This document shows positions 32,562-47,000 of a stretch of 64,000 nucleotides of DNA, piece by piece; the stretch's first letter is position 1; every line of letters begins with the position of its first letter. Made by a program: the position numbers and the translations under genes. The notes beneath the pieces were generated by a model. The model made no database searches and had not been told where the DNA came from. It saw only the letters and a program-made list of their open reading frames with translations. The DNA lies in assembly GCF_016097555.1 (NCBI RefSeq), contig NC_054713.1, positions 5,506,887 to 5,570,886 of the forward strand. Reading direction: 5' to 3'. The stretch is from Gigantopelta aegis. Taxonomy: Eukaryota > Mollusca > Gastropoda > Neomphalida > Peltospiridae.

Positions 32562-35500
32562 GGCCTACGGGTTATATACAGTTAGATATAAGAACCACAA
32601 TCAAATGCTCTCAGGCCGACTACTATCACATACGCCTACGGGTTAAATATATATACAGTTAGATGTAAGAACCACAGTCAAATGGAGTGGGCCTACGGGT
32701 TATATACAGTTAGATGTAAGAACCACAATCAAATGGAGTGGGCCTACGGGTTATATACAGTTAGATGTAAGAACGATCAAATGGAGTGGGCCTACGGGTT
32801 ATAATGTTAGATGTAAGAACGACAATCAAATGGAGTGGGCCTACGGGTTATATGCAGTTAGATGTAAGAACGACAGTCAAATGGAGTGGGCCTACGGGTT
32901 ATATACAGTTAGATATAAGAACTACAATCAAATGGAGTAGGCCTACGGGTTATATACAGTTAGATATAAGAACTACAATCAAATGGAGTAGGGCTACGGG
33001 TTATACTGTTAGATATAAGAACTACAATCAAATGGAGTGGGCCTACGGGTTATATGCAGTTAGATGTAAGAACCACAGTCAAATGGAGTGGGCCTACGGG
33101 TTATATGTAGTTAGATGTAAGAACCACAGTCAAATGGAGTGGGCCTACGGGTTATATACAGTTAGATGTAAGGACCACAATCAAATGGAGTGGGCCTACG
33201 GGTTATATACAGTTAGATGTAAGAACCACAATCAAATGGAGTGGGCCTACGGGTTATATACAGTTAGATGTAAGCTATATACAGTTATATATAAGAACGA
33301 CAATCAAATGGAGTGGGCCTACGGGTTATATACAGTTAGATATAAGAACCACAATCAAATGGAGTGGGCCTACGGGTTATATACAGTTAGATATAAGAAC
33401 CACAATCAAATGGAGTGGGCCTACGGGTTATATACAGTTAGATATAAGAACCACAATCAAATGGAGTGGGCCTACGGGTTATATACAGTTAGATGTAAGA
33501 ACCACAATCAAATGGAGTGGGCCTACGGGTTATATACAGTTAGATGTAAGAACCACAGTCAAATGGAGTGGGCCTACGGGTTATATGCAGTTAGATGTAA
33601 GAACCACAGTCAAATGGAGTGGGCCTACGCAGTTAGATTATCAAATGGAGTGGGCCTACGGGTTATATGCAGTTAGATGTAAGAACGACAGTCAAATGGA
33701 GTGGGCCTACGGGTTATATGCAGTTAGATGTAAGAACCACAGTCAAATGGAGTGGGCCTACGGGTTATATGCAGTTAGATGTAAGAACCACAATCAAATG
33801 GAGTGGGCCTACGGGTTATATACAGTTAGATGTAAGAACCACAATCAAATGGAGTGGGCCTACGGGTTATATACAGTTAGATATAAGAACCACAATCAAA
33901 TGGAATGGGTCTACGGGTTATATACAGTTAGATCTAAGAACCACAATCCTACGGGTTATATACAGTTAGATGTAAGAACCACAATCAAATGGAGTGGGCC
34001 TACGGGTTATATACAGTTAGATGTAAGAACCACATCAAATGGAGTGGGCCTACGGGTTATATACAGTTAGATGTAAGAACCACAATCAAATGGAGTGGGC
34101 CTACGGGTTATATACAGTTAGATACAAGAACCACCATCAAATGAAGTGGCCTACGGGTTATACACAGTTAGATATAAGAACCACAATCAAATGGAATGGG
34201 TCTACGGGTTATATACAGTTAGATGTAAGAACCACAATCAAATGGAGTGGGCCTACGGGTTATATACAGTTAGATGTAAGAACCACAATCAAATGGAGTG
34301 GGCCTACGGGTTATATACAGTTAGATATAAGAACCACAATCAAATGGAGTGGGCCTACGGGTTATATACAGTTAGATGTAAGAACCACAATCAAATGGAG
34401 TGGGCCTACGGGTTATATACAGTTAGATGTAAGAACCACAATCAAATGGAGTGGGCCTACGGGTTATATACAGTTAGATGTAAGAACCACAATCAAATGG
34501 AGTGGGCCTACGGGTTATATGCAGTTAGATGTAAGAACGACAACCAAATGGAGTGGGCCTACGGGTTATATGCAGTTAGATGTAAGAACGACAATCAAAT
34601 GGAGTGGGCCTACGGGTTATATGCAGTTAGATGTAAGAACCACAATCAAATGGAGTGGGCCTACGGGTTATATACAGTTAGATGTAAGAACCACAATCAA
34701 ATGGAGTGGGCCTACGGGTTATATACAGTTACAGAACGACAATCAAATAGATGGCCTACGGGTTATATACAGTTAGATATAAGAACACAATCAAATGGAG
34801 TGGGCCTACGGGGTTTATATATCAGTTAGTTATATACAGTTAGATATAAGAACGACAATCAAATGGAGTGGGCCTACGGGTTATATACAGTTAGATGTAA
34901 GTTATATACAGTTAGATATAAGAACGACAATCAAATGGAGTGGGCCTACGGGTTATATACAGTTAGATGTAAGAACCACAATCAAATGGAGTGGGCCTAC
35001 GGGTTATATACAGTTAGATGTAAGAACCACAATCAAATGGAGTGGGCCTACGGGTTATATACAGTTAGATGTAAGAACCACAATCAAATGGAGTGGGCCT
35101 ACGGGTTATATACAGTTAGATGTAAGAACGACAATCAAATGGAGTGGGCCTACGGGTTATATACAGTTAGATGAAAGTCAAATGGAGTGGGCCTACGGGT
35201 TATATACAGTTAGATGTAAGAACCACAATCAAATGGAGTGGGCCTACGGGTTATATACAGTTAGATGTAAGAACCACAGTCAAATGGAGTGGGCCTACGG
35301 GTTATATACAGTTAGATGTAAGAACGACAATCAAATGGAGTGGGCCTACGGGTTATATACAGTTAGATCGATAATCAAATGGAGTGAGCCTACGGGTTAT
35401 ATACAGTTAGATGTAAGAACGACAATCAAATGGAGTGGGCCTACGGGTTATATACAGTTAGATGTAAGAACCACAATCAAATGGAGTGGGCCTACGGGTT

Positions 35501-36123
35501 ATATACAGTTAGATGTAAGAACGACAATCAAATGGAGTGGGCCTACGGGTTATATACAGTTAGATGTAAGAACTACAATCAAATGGAGTGGGCCTACGGG
35601 TTATATACAGTTAGATGTAAGAACCACAATCAAATGGAGTGGGCCCTACGGGTTATATACAGTTAGATAAGAACCACAGTCAAATAACGGGTTAACAGTT
35701 AGATGTAAGAACAATCAAATGGAGTGGGCCTACGGGTTATATACAGTTAGATGTAAATCAAAACTACGGGTTATACAGTCAAATGTGGGCCTACGGGTTA
35801 TATACAGTTAGATGTAAGAACGACAATCAAATGGAGTGGGCCTACGGGTTATATACAGTTAGATATAAGAACGACAATCAAATGGAGTGGGCCTACGGGT
35901 TATATACAGTTAGATGTAAGAACCACAATCAAATGGAGTGGGCCTACGGGTTATATACAGTTAGATATAAGAACTACACAATCAAATGGAGTGGGCCTAC
36001 GGGTTATATACAGTTAGATATAAGAACCACAATCAAAAGTGGGACGGGTTATATACAGTTAGGCCTATCAAATGGAGTTATATACAGTTAGATGTAAGAA
36101 CCACAATCAAATGGAGTGGGCCT
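32562..36123. repeat. 51-bp satellite array (about 70 units)
   Basis: The unit includes AAGAACCACAATCAAATGGA, GTGGGCCTACGGGTTATATA and CAGTTAGATGT, 51 bp. Since 51 = 3 x 17, open frames of up to 296 codons appear (..NQMEWAYGLYTVRCKN..); I do not regard them as genes. Units are most uniform in the middle and decay at both edges (32562-33010 and 35670-36123), as expected from unequal exchange. Confidence 0.97.
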
Positions 36124-36204
36124 GTTCTGTTCCACTGAGTGTTATTGGTTGCAGTGTGGATTACATTGTGTTATTTGTTCTTTGTGTTTAAATAAATAAA
36201 GGTA

Positions 36205-36208
<4 letters not shown>

Positions 36209-36271
<63 letters not shown>
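36209..36271. repeat. (AT)n microsatellite
   Basis: About 31 AT units, just after the satellite. Confidence 0.95.
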
Positions 36272-36274
<3 letters not shown>

Positions 36275-36461
36275 TTTCTGCACTAGGAAACATCAGCACA
36301 GTGAAATAAATTTGTTGTTTTATTGTTTTTTTGCTTTTTTTTCACAATATATATACAACTATGTTCATCTATGATGGGGGGGGGGGGGGGGGTGAGGCGC
36401 CTGCATGACACAAGCATCTAAACATTCTGTGTTTGCTGTCATTGTACATGTTTCAGAATCA

Positions 36462-36702
36462 TGTCTGGGATCGATCCCCGTCATTGACGCCATTGAGATA
36501 TTTGTAAATCCAGCCAGTGCACCACTATTGGTATATCTAAGGCCGTGTTATGTGCTAGTATCCTGTCTGCCGGCTGGTGATTAAACGATCCCTTGCTACT
36601 AATGAAAAAAATAAGCGGGTTTCCTCTCCATGACTATAATGTCAAAGTTTCCATTAATTTAAAATAAATCAATGTGCACTAGTGTCGTTAAAGAAAAAAC
36701 AA
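36462..36702 (+). mobile_element. SINE head 1 (partial), tail a
   Basis: Starts at TGGGATCGATCCCCGTC; the middle block and a degenerate tail end in GTCGTTAAAGAAAAAACAAAC. Confidence 0.8.
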
Positions 36703-36741
36703 ACTGAATTATAGAGCCTTTTATAAATGGAAGCTCAGGCA

Positions 36742-37047
36742 AAATATAAGCATTATGCACATTTTAATTACGGTTATATGACGTCAGACTTATGGTTAAG
36801 GACCACACAGATATTGAGGGAGGAAACCCGTTGTCGCCACTTCATGGGCTACTCTTTTTCGGTTAGAAGCAAGGGATCTTTTATATGCACTATCCCACAG
36901 ACAGGATAACATATACGACTGCCTTTGATATACCAGTCGTGGCGCACTGGATGGAGCGAGAAATAGCCAAATGGGCCCACAGATAGGGACCGATCCCAGA
37001 CCGACCGCGCATCAAGCGAACGCTTTACCACTGGGCTACGTCCCGCC
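36742..37047 (-). mobile_element. SINE head 1, tail b
   Basis: Reverse tail b (TTACGGTTATATGACGTCAG) to the head (CCACTGGGCTACGTCCCGCCCC). Confidence 0.9.
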
Positions 37048-37208
37048 CCAAGTACGTAGGTACTGGGTTCGCAGTCCAGTACCCGCTCTCATCCAGAGCG
37101 AGTTGTAACAACTCAATGGGTAGCTAACCAATTACCTCGCATTGTCACATAGCTGAGGTGCTTGCCCAGGACAGCGTGCTTGAACCTAAATTGGTTATAA
37201 GCACGGGG
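37048..37208 (+). mobile_element. SINE head 2 fragment, tail c
   Basis: TAGGTACTGGGTTCGCAGTCC and GACAGCGTGCTTGAACC, then TTGGTTATAAGCACGGG. Confidence 0.8.
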
Positions 37209-37344
37209 GGTGCCGGACATGGTGGAAGGTTTTTATTTCTTTCTCTGAAGTCGCCGAATCCGCGCCTGATTTACATTAGAAAGTGACAAAGTGGAAGGTT
37301 GTGAGATAGTACAACAATATGTGAATGGGAAGATAATTAACTAG

Positions 37345-37680
37345 CATAATTAGATGCACATAGGCGTACAGGCTCCCATTTTGTTGTTGTTGTTTTTGTT
37401 GTTTGTTTTTTGCGTGTGGTTTTTTTTTTTGGGGGGGGGGGGGGAGGCTGGTTTATGCCCGAATTAAACAAAAATACTCGAATCTGTACATTTATTAATA
37501 TTAGCATTACTGCCAAACAGTTATATTGGGTTGAAAACGAATCACTACGCATTTTTACACCAATTACAACTAATTTTGACGGTAGAGTGATGGGAATGCA
37601 TGGAAAAAAGGTTTCAGGTCAGCACATTATGTCCGAATATGTGCATAATTTTTGCCTGAATTTGAGGTTTAGCTCCAGCA

Positions 37681-37720
<40 letters not shown>

Positions 37721-37750
37721 TGCCCCACTGTCTGATACGCTTAATAAAAA
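37345..37750 (+). repeat. dispersed G-tract repeat, copy 3 (most complete)
   Basis: CACATAGGCGTACAGGCTCC..CGAATCACTACGCATTT..GCAGTTGCCCCACTG. It contains G14 (37431-37444) and G35 (37682-37716), the longest homopolymer in the window. Confidence 0.8.
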
Positions 37751-38075
37751 TTTATTAAAAAACGGAATGTCAGTTACACTTTTGTAGAAGTTATTAAGGT
37801 CCTAAACGGGGTAAACCCCACTGACTAGGTTAAAACATATTATCTATGCTAGAATAGTAAAACTTTTATATTATTAAAGTGCTAATGAATTAATAAGAAG
37901 TTCCAACAAACAACCAAAATCTTTACGTGCATGCGTGTAACTTATGAAGGTGCCTGAACCCGAGTTATCGCGCTTCATCAAAGGTGGCAGCACCGGTATT
38001 TAACGCTCGAGACGCCATTGATTGTGGATAGTTGTCAACTGTCAAAACACGAAACAGACGGTGTAGTCTGTCAAA
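37751..38075 (+). promoter_or_regulatory. presumed 5' UTR/promoter region of the TTC17-like gene
   Basis: No TATA box is evident. The 100 bp before the ATG are CpG-richer than upstream sequence (CGAGTTATCGCGC, AACGCTCGAGACGCC). Placement is by position only. Confidence 0.35.
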
Positions 38076-41000
38076 ATGACTTGTGATTTGCCATGCATTT
38101 CATACATGGCGATCTACGTCATATCACTGCACATTGTGAACAGTAATTCTAGGAGCTCCTCAAGTTCCAACCACTGGCGGCTCGATCCCGGCGAGGGGAA
38201 AGTGAGACGAGCTACCACGGACGATGGAAGTCATTCGGAAGACGATCTTGTGATGGACATTTTGAAAAACAAAGTTGTTAAAAATGGGGAGTGGAGGGTG
38301 GAAACACAACATGTGGGCTGCGATACTCCAGAATCTCTAGGGCAGGAAAAAAGGTAAAGAGACAGAACTGTTACAGAAAGCTAAAGGCATGGGTCGCCAT
38401 CATCACGACTGTCACTAGTATAACTATAACCGTAACGTGTTTTAGCTTGAACTACATGTGTCAGTTATAAATTATTAAATAGTGTGTACATAATAAACAC
38501 AACCCAATGCACCGGCCCTAAGATGATATGTGTTGTTGTAGCTCAGCCACCTCCAACCCACCCCTTATTGATACTGATAACAGTGATATGTAGGGGAAGG
38601 GTTTGGGGTCGTTGAGAGTGTGGTTGAGAAAACCATTTACTTAAAGGGACATTCCTGAGTTTGCTGCATTGTAAAATGTTTCCGACTAATAAAATATTTT
38701 TACGATTAAACTTACATATTAAATATATTTTCTTGTTTAGAATATCATTATATATGTATATTTAATGTGTTTTCTGGTCGTCTTAATATTTGTAAGAAGC
38801 CCAAACTGGATTTTGTCTTCAAATAATTTCGTATACAGTGTACGAAAAAATATATTTTAGGAAATAAAATGAAATTTAACCTACTACAAATATTAGAACG
38901 ATCCGAAACACGTTTAATATACAGGGACTAATATTTTATACAGAAAAATATATTTGATATGTAATTACAATCATTAAAAAGTCTCTGTTACTGTTAGTTG
39001 ATAATATCTTAAAAACTGCAGCAAACTCAGGAATGTCCCTTTAATGTGTGCCATGCACTAGGGATAGACCTACATATTAATATTATTAAGGGGATGGCTG
39101 GAAGTGACTCGAGCTACTGGAGTGAGTGCACAATCTCTAGTGGGCAGTGGGGTGTGTGCACAAACCACATTTTGCATCTAGATTGATAGAGTAGGGCAAA
39201 AACAAAAGCCTGGTACATTTTTGTCATTAAGGGGTGAGGGCAAATCCCCCCACCCAAACTGGTTGCCATGGATCTGGTGTGCAGAGGGAACACAGGGGTA
39301 CAGCAATGAAAAATATTTCACTAGTCTGCTGGACCAGAACTAACTAAAATTTACTAGCCTGCCAGAAGTTAACTAGTCCGCCAGCCTATAGAACAATATA
39401 TTGTTTAATAATATTATAATATGCACATCAAATGATATATATATATTTTTAAATATTGTAATAAAGACAGTTTTTCACAGTTCTTTCATATAGATTTACA
39501 AAATTCAAGGTTTATAAAATAAAAACAAAATACCATCCGTCAGAAAAAGACAGATCGCCCGTCGGACTAGAAGTTGCATTTTTCAACTCGTCCATGAGAA
39601 TTTTTACTCTCATTTGGCGAGCGGGCGAGTACACAGTAGTGATATCTGAAAGTTGCATAGCGAACCATGACAGATACATCTAAATCTACTTTTCAAACAA
39701 AATGTGTCCCTACAAGGTTTATTAAAATGATAGCAAAAATGTCCATGTCAATATTTAAATTAAGCACCTTAGGATTAACAGTTTATTCATGACATAATTT
39801 ACATACATGTACATAGTACATAGTACAATGTTCACCCTAATTTCGCACCTTACATTTTAGTAACATTTGTTGTGTTTAACTGCTGGATTACCAGTCATAT
39901 CGTCTCCACTTTCTGAGTCCTCACAAAAATGTCCCAGGGACTATAAGAAGATTAGTAATAATAATGTTACATGAATAAATGATTTGAAGGTTGAAAGTGA
40001 CATACCAGGGAACATTTTATTCAATATCACGTTGCGATTCGCTACACAAGTTTCGAGATCACTACACAATTTTAAAACATTCAAGGGACAGAACCTAATT
40101 AAAAAAAATTAAGGTATACATGTATGTATTTCTCACTATTAGAGCTGTTTATCATCACTGAAATCAAACATTACTTATATTGTAGTGTTTTCCCTAGCTT
40201 GTTTTAGCATGGTGCAGCACCATACCTCAATAGTCTAGCACCATCTTGTCTCAATCAGCGCCATGCTGCCCTGAAATTAAACAAGCCTTTTTCAAATTTC
40301 AGTAATTAATTCTAAAATTACCTTTATAAAACACCAAAAAAGGTATTAATTAATAAAATATGCCTTTTATATCTTTTGCCATTCATTTATTAAAGCAAGC
40401 ACATAAATTACATTAATGTTTATTTTAATTAAATTTTTTGGTATTTTTAATGAAAAACAGGTGCCCCAAAAATGGTCAAAATGCCCCAAAAGTGTTTGGT
40501 CTACCATGCCTTGCCTAATTTCTTGGGAAATCACTATATTGTATTGCTTAGATTATCCATTTCCTTACAACCGAAGTGTTTCTGGTCATCCTGGTGTTTT
40601 TAACACCATAAAATGCATTTTTCATATTTTTTAAAATGCATGTGCATCTGCGAAGTAACTGTTATGGAGTCGCGTTTTTGTAGACCTATTTTAGCTTAGC
40701 TTAGTAACTGGTTTAATGTGTCCATATACCACTAGGGTTTCTAACACCCCTATCCCGAGTCCAGCCTCCGATATGATCGGGGGTTTGACTTGGGACAGGG
40801 ATAACTTAACAAATAGGGGAAATTTTGAATATTAATGCCAAAAGTATAAAAAGGGGAGAGTTGGGGTTAAAAAGTTTTGGCTGCGCCCTTAAAGAAAAAT
40901 ATCAACATTCCTAACCTATATAAATTATTAATATAATGTATTGTCGGCGCAAATTTAGATGGGCTGGTCTAAAATTAATAATAATTCTTAAACAATATTC

Positions 41001-44000
41001 ATTAAGCCCATGGGAGGTTAAGAGGAAAGGGGCTGCCAGTCATATTTTAAACATTGGTGTGACCAGGTGAGGGTCGGGAGGGAGGGGAGGCCGGCCCTAC
41101 ACAAAACCTAAGGCCGAACCGCCTACGCATATAGCCCCAAAGAATGCCCTAACTCCTGGCATCCCATCACCCCCACTCCCCACCGTGTCCAACTGCAGTT
41201 CAGTCCAATCCTGGCAGCCTAGTAGTTGTTTAGGAAGTTATTATAACTTCCCAAACCGGCGTAACTTGAAGAGTGGTGCCAAAGGGTTATAAGAGTTTAA
41301 TTGCTGGTGCACAAAAAATCCAGCGATGGACCTATTTTAAAGAGTATTTCAACGTCACAGACTCTTATTTCACTCTGTTGTATCCAAATTTGTTACAGGT
41401 TTGTAAATTAACCAAACATAATGTCCATTAGTGAAAAATATGCCTTAGTGTTTAAATACTAGGGTATGTTCCTTTAAACAGTAGTTGCTAATCCATTATT
41501 TTCAATTGACTAGAAATATCACTAATCAAGATTTTGAAAATGAAATATTCGCTGCAGACCCTAGTTTCTAAACACTACTTAAAAGGCAAATTTTTCATCA
41601 TTAGAACCGGTGTTGATAACTGAAATCATACATTATGTAGATTTGTTTGTTTAGATTATCCATTTCCATACAACCGAAGTGTTTCTGGTCATCCTGGTGT
41701 TTTCAACAAATAACAAAATATTTTTTCATATTTTTAAAAATGCACATGGGTCTGAAAAGGAATGGTTATGGAGTCGAGTTTTAGTCTATTATTAAGGGTA
41801 TTTCATGGTGTCAAAGTCATAGGTCTACTTAAGATTGTTTCACACTGTTGTAACTTTTAAATCCAAATGTGTTAAGGTTTGTAGATTAACAACATTTAGT
41901 CTCAATTATCACGGGTTAAAATTAGTCTGAGCAGACTCCTTTAATATTTTGTTGTTTAATTGGGTTGTCAAACGCACAAATGCGCATGTTTACAAAATGT
42001 ATTTACATTATTAAAGACTGAGACTAGTGCCATTTGACTTGAGGCTGGTAGGTACTGGGTTTGTATCCCACCTGAGCCAATGTGTGATTTTTCATGCCAG
42101 TAGAGCTCCAACCCAGAGTGAGTGCACCGCTAGGCTCAATGGGTAGGTGTAAGGCCTCATACACCGAGTTTCACCCACTTCACGGGTGCGATTATGGGTG
42201 TGTCTCCCGAGTGTATGACCCCACATGGGGGACAATTACCCGGCATGCACTGCAGGTTCTGTGTACCCCGGCCTCGGGTGATACCGAGATAGCTCACCTG
42301 ACAGCTAGCGTGGATCACGGCCCTGTCAAGTAGTCCCATATGGAAATACTGCGGCTTCACCATTCATCTCATCATCATCCATGTTTGTAATTACTGTCAA
42401 AAAAATGTTCACATTTTACTGACAAGAACATTTTTCCTGTGTCAGTATGATGTAAATGTAACTATATATATTCATTTATATAACAAGTCATATACATGTA
42501 TGTATGTATTTAAAATTAATACATGGACATTTTGTTTTAAATTGCAGCACACAAACAAAGACATCTCATAGAAAAAGCAAAAGAAATTTAACGTGTGGCC
42601 GGTCGGTGAACACGACACAGTACGATCACCTGCGGGGTGTAGCTGAGCGCAAGGAGCACAGTCAGTTCCCCGAACCCGAGGTGGCGATGATTTTTCAGAA
42701 GAAAGGAACACAGATTTCAGACGTCGATATGAACGAACTTGAAGAAAGATTATGGAAGGCAAAAAAACAGGTATTAAAAACTGTACAAGTTGTCAGCTTC
42801 ATTCTGTAAATTAGTTGCACTGTTTCATTAAAATGTTAATCAAAACCAGAACTCTACTCTTTTTGTCAAAACCCGAAACCGAAGCCAAATTTCATAACCG
42901 CACATCGCGAGACTGTATATGTAATATAAGTTGTAGAAGCATCACGGGGGGTATATGGCTTTTTATGTACCCTTTGTGTGTTCTTATACCCCGAGCCAAT
43001 GGCGAGAGGGTAAAAGAGCACACAGAGGGTACATAAAAAGCCATATACCCCGAGAGATGCTTCTACAACAAATTTATCTTGCTGACATGTTAAACCATAT
43101 AATCAAAATAACGCCAGACAATAATTTTTAACAATTTATTAACGGAGCCATACCACGTGGACGCGAACGAAACCACTTGCCAGTGATGAAAAATAGTTCC
43201 ATAGATAAACAAGTTTTTAACTTCAAATGTTTGTAATATGAAATTATTGCAATATTGATTGATTATCAATGTTATTTATAATCTAATTATTGCTTTAGCA
43301 TTAACTGGGGTGGCTGGAAACTGTTGGAAATTTCAGATGGGGTATAAGAGAATTTGGCTCCGCCCACAGGGGTATAAGGGATTTGTCCAACGGCAAACAA
43401 CCAATGAGATTAAAGAATTTTACATGAAGGTGAGATAATAAAATTTATACACACATGTATATACATGTGTACAAGCCACAAGGTTTAAAATTTTATGCAA
43501 AACACTTTTTGGGGTTCAATGCCCTGTGATCATCAGAATCCACAGACTTAATTGTGGTAATTAATGGATCTCCAGCAGCTGTTAATGACAGCACTGAACT
43601 AAAATGACCTTCCTGCACTTAGGAAAGATAAAAGTCCAAGTTGTGCCCATAATTAGTGCAGTCTAAAGCCCTGGATATAATTTATATGTTACTTGATGAT
43701 CATACGTTGTCCTGGAAAAAAACCTAAGGGTAGCCTAATAATTAATTGCTCCTCTGCCTTAAATTAGATTATATGGAGAGCCATTTAAGATATGTATACT
43801 ACCATATTAATACCATAATTAAATGAGTTAAAATTACTCTCGATCTAGTAGTATTCGACAAATGGTTGAGAAAGTCCCTAGTCAAATGATAATTTCCACT
43901 AGCCCAGACCAAATATAGACGGGTTTTTCTGATTGTCGCCCAGCAGTTTATGATGTTGTCGATAGATAGCGTAATCGTACAGCCGCCATTAAGGGAGTGA

Positions 44001-47000
44001 AATTCACGCAACAATAACGTGACGGCATTGCAGCTGGGTGCAATTTCAGTCTTAATTACTTTTATGGAACGTTTTACAAAAGCAAAACCAGTCTCGGATA
44101 ATTCAACCTCATTTAAATATTGTATATTCATATCAATATCGGTGGAAATCTGTGAATGATTAAAAACATAAATAATAAAGCATCTATACACGCCAATACA
44201 AAAGCATAGCGAATAAATTAAATACACGCAAGTGTAAATAATTTTAATGATTATTAAGTGAAACTTTACTGAATGCATCCTAAAATATAGAAAAGTATTT
44301 CAATTATGTACGTTTGTAGAAAACGTGGTGTTCCATGGATTTAAAAAAAAAAAAGACTGACCTTGGATCTCGACTCTAGAGTAGATGTCAACGTTTAGCT
44401 GTTACTATTATTAGCTCTGAGATATTCCAGATGTGATCACTTAGGGTTGAAGTGGGGCGCAGTTAACACTGCCAAATATTTATCTCTTATTTATTGTTAT
44501 TTTATTTTATTATTATTATTTGTTTAATATACATACGAGTTATTATGGTGTTAAATGTGTGCGATAAAATGATAAATAAATAATTTACTGACATAACACG
44601 CATGCATGTCACGCCGAAAATCGCACAACCCATTTTGTCGTAAAAAATTTATAATTATTATTTATTTTATAATAATAATAATAATAATAATAAAAAATAA
44701 AATAAAAAATAATTTATTTATTTATCTGTTATTATTTTATAATTATAATATATATTTTTAAAATTATTATCTTTTGTTTCTTGGAAAAATATTAAATTAA
44801 ATTAATCATCCACAATATACAACACTAAATTACCCCGAAAATGCGCATTTGGTTAGTCATAACATTTTCTATACAGGGCCACCTAGCTAATTACAAACAG
44901 AACCCCTTTTATCTGATACCCTTGTCCGCTGAGGCGAAGATATTGTTTTAAAGTTCAATATATTAGGCTATACAAGTGTCCAGGGAAATTATATTTGCTT
45001 GCATTTAAGTTTAAATTATTCGTTATGCTTTAATATATTCGCCTGTATATATACATGCTTTATTATTTACGTTTTTAATGATTAATACACTTCCACCAAC
45101 TTTGATATGAATATACAATCTTGAAATGAGGTTGTATTATTCGACATACTGGTTTTGCTTTCACAAAATGTACTAAAAAGGTTATAAATACTGAAAATGC
45201 ACCCAGATGCAATGCCTTCACATGTTATTATTGTGCGAATTTCACTCCCTTAATGGCGGACCGATCACGTGATTCTAAACATGGCCGCACACAGTACTTT
45301 GACGTCACTCGCCAATAAACCCGTCTGTTGCCCAGCCGGGAACAAGGGCTAGTGGATTTGTCAGATCCTGCAACTAGTTTCAGGGCAGTGATGGAGAGTG
45401 ACAGTTTTTTGTTTGTTTTGTTTAACAACACCACTAGAGCATATTGATTAATTTATCATCGGCTATTGGATGTAAGACATTTGATAATTCTGACACATAG
45501 AGTCATCAGAGGAAACCCGCTACATTTTTCCTGCAGCTTAGGGATCTTTTATATTCACTTTCCCTCAGACAGGAAAGCACATACCACAGCCTTTGTTCAG
45601 TTGTGGTGCACTGGTTGGAAGAGAAAAAAATCGAATCAGTTGAATGGATCCACTGAGGTAGTTTTATCCTGCAACATAAGCTCCTCCAGTGAGCACTCAA
45701 CCAATGGATCTTTGTTTCCATGAAATCATTTAGCTTGTATGAACATTTGCATCATTGATCATGCATGAAGCTTTTAATTAGTTTGCATCGATCAATAAAT
45801 GTTCAGTAATACAGTTATGTCACTGTATGCCTGTGTACATATGAATATCATGGTGTATACATACTCAGGGGTTCAACATTTTTCTAAAAAATTACTTGCC
45901 ACAAGGCAAGTGCCAATCAGATATTCACTTGCTCCATATATTTTTCCACTTGCCTGTACTTCTTAGATAACCAATTCTGTTACTGTACTTCATTTAATAC
46001 ATTGCTCAATAATGTAATAATCTTGAAAGCAATTGGTTTAATTGCACAAATAAAGAAATTTAGCAATAGGTTATCACAATTACCCAGGAAGTACTAAATT
46101 TATATGCCTGTTCAGTAGTATCCACTGTTTATTGTATTTTTGTCTGTCTTCTCTACTTGTTGATTTAAACTTTGTTTCAAATAGTGTCCATTTGTTGATT
46201 TAAGCTGTGTTATTTGCTTGGTAGTGTCCACTTGTTCATCTAAATATATAATTATTGTGTCAGTGTATGTCTTAGTGACCACTTGTTGTATGGCCGTGGA
46301 TGTGACGAGAACCTATTCCACTTGTGAGCCATACTTCTATGGCCCATGTGTCATTATTGTGAGTACCGGCATATTATTTAAAACTCTCTGCCCCAAAACA
46401 CATCTCTGGGATGCTTTTACCCTGTTCATGGCTGAGAAAAGTCTCTCGCAAACAGCCATGGCTGGGCTCAAACTAAACATATGAGCTCTATTACTCTGCA
46501 AATGTTTTAAAATATCTCAGGCTTGGTAAACAACAGCAGAGGAGGGGATATTGTCATTTATGCTTAGAGGGGATCGCATCGTCACGATTATGGCGTAGGG
46601 CTAATGAAATCTAACTTGTCACGATTATAATGTAGGGCTAATAAAATTTAACTTCGCCCTAGACGTTTATTTTACACAAACGTAGATTTACATTTGCAAA
46701 GTACTGAAAAACATAAAGTATGTTCTGCTACAAGATGTATTACATCTAAGCTCATATATCTTACAACTTTTATAAGAATACAGTTCATAATATTTATGCT
46801 TTGTTCGAGTGGACTCGGAAATTATAAACTCGTTAGTAGCACTTCCTTTAGGCCTACACCCCCGTTCATTTGCAAAGAGTAAATTCCGGTACTGCGTTAA
46901 CGGCTAATTTAATTTTAATATGACAATGTTAAACTATATCCATCCTCATATGCCATGTTTGTAACGATTAAACATTTTGATTGTACAAACAAGGCATGTT

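Noticed and set aside
32786-35670. Several 160-296 codon frames (NQMEWAYGLYTV repeats)
   Set aside because: They are readings of the 51-bp satellite in different frames; all frames look alike and break where units decay.
43799-44278. 159-codon minus-strand frame
   Set aside because: It overlaps one arm of the foldback element, is AT-rich and lacks any motif.
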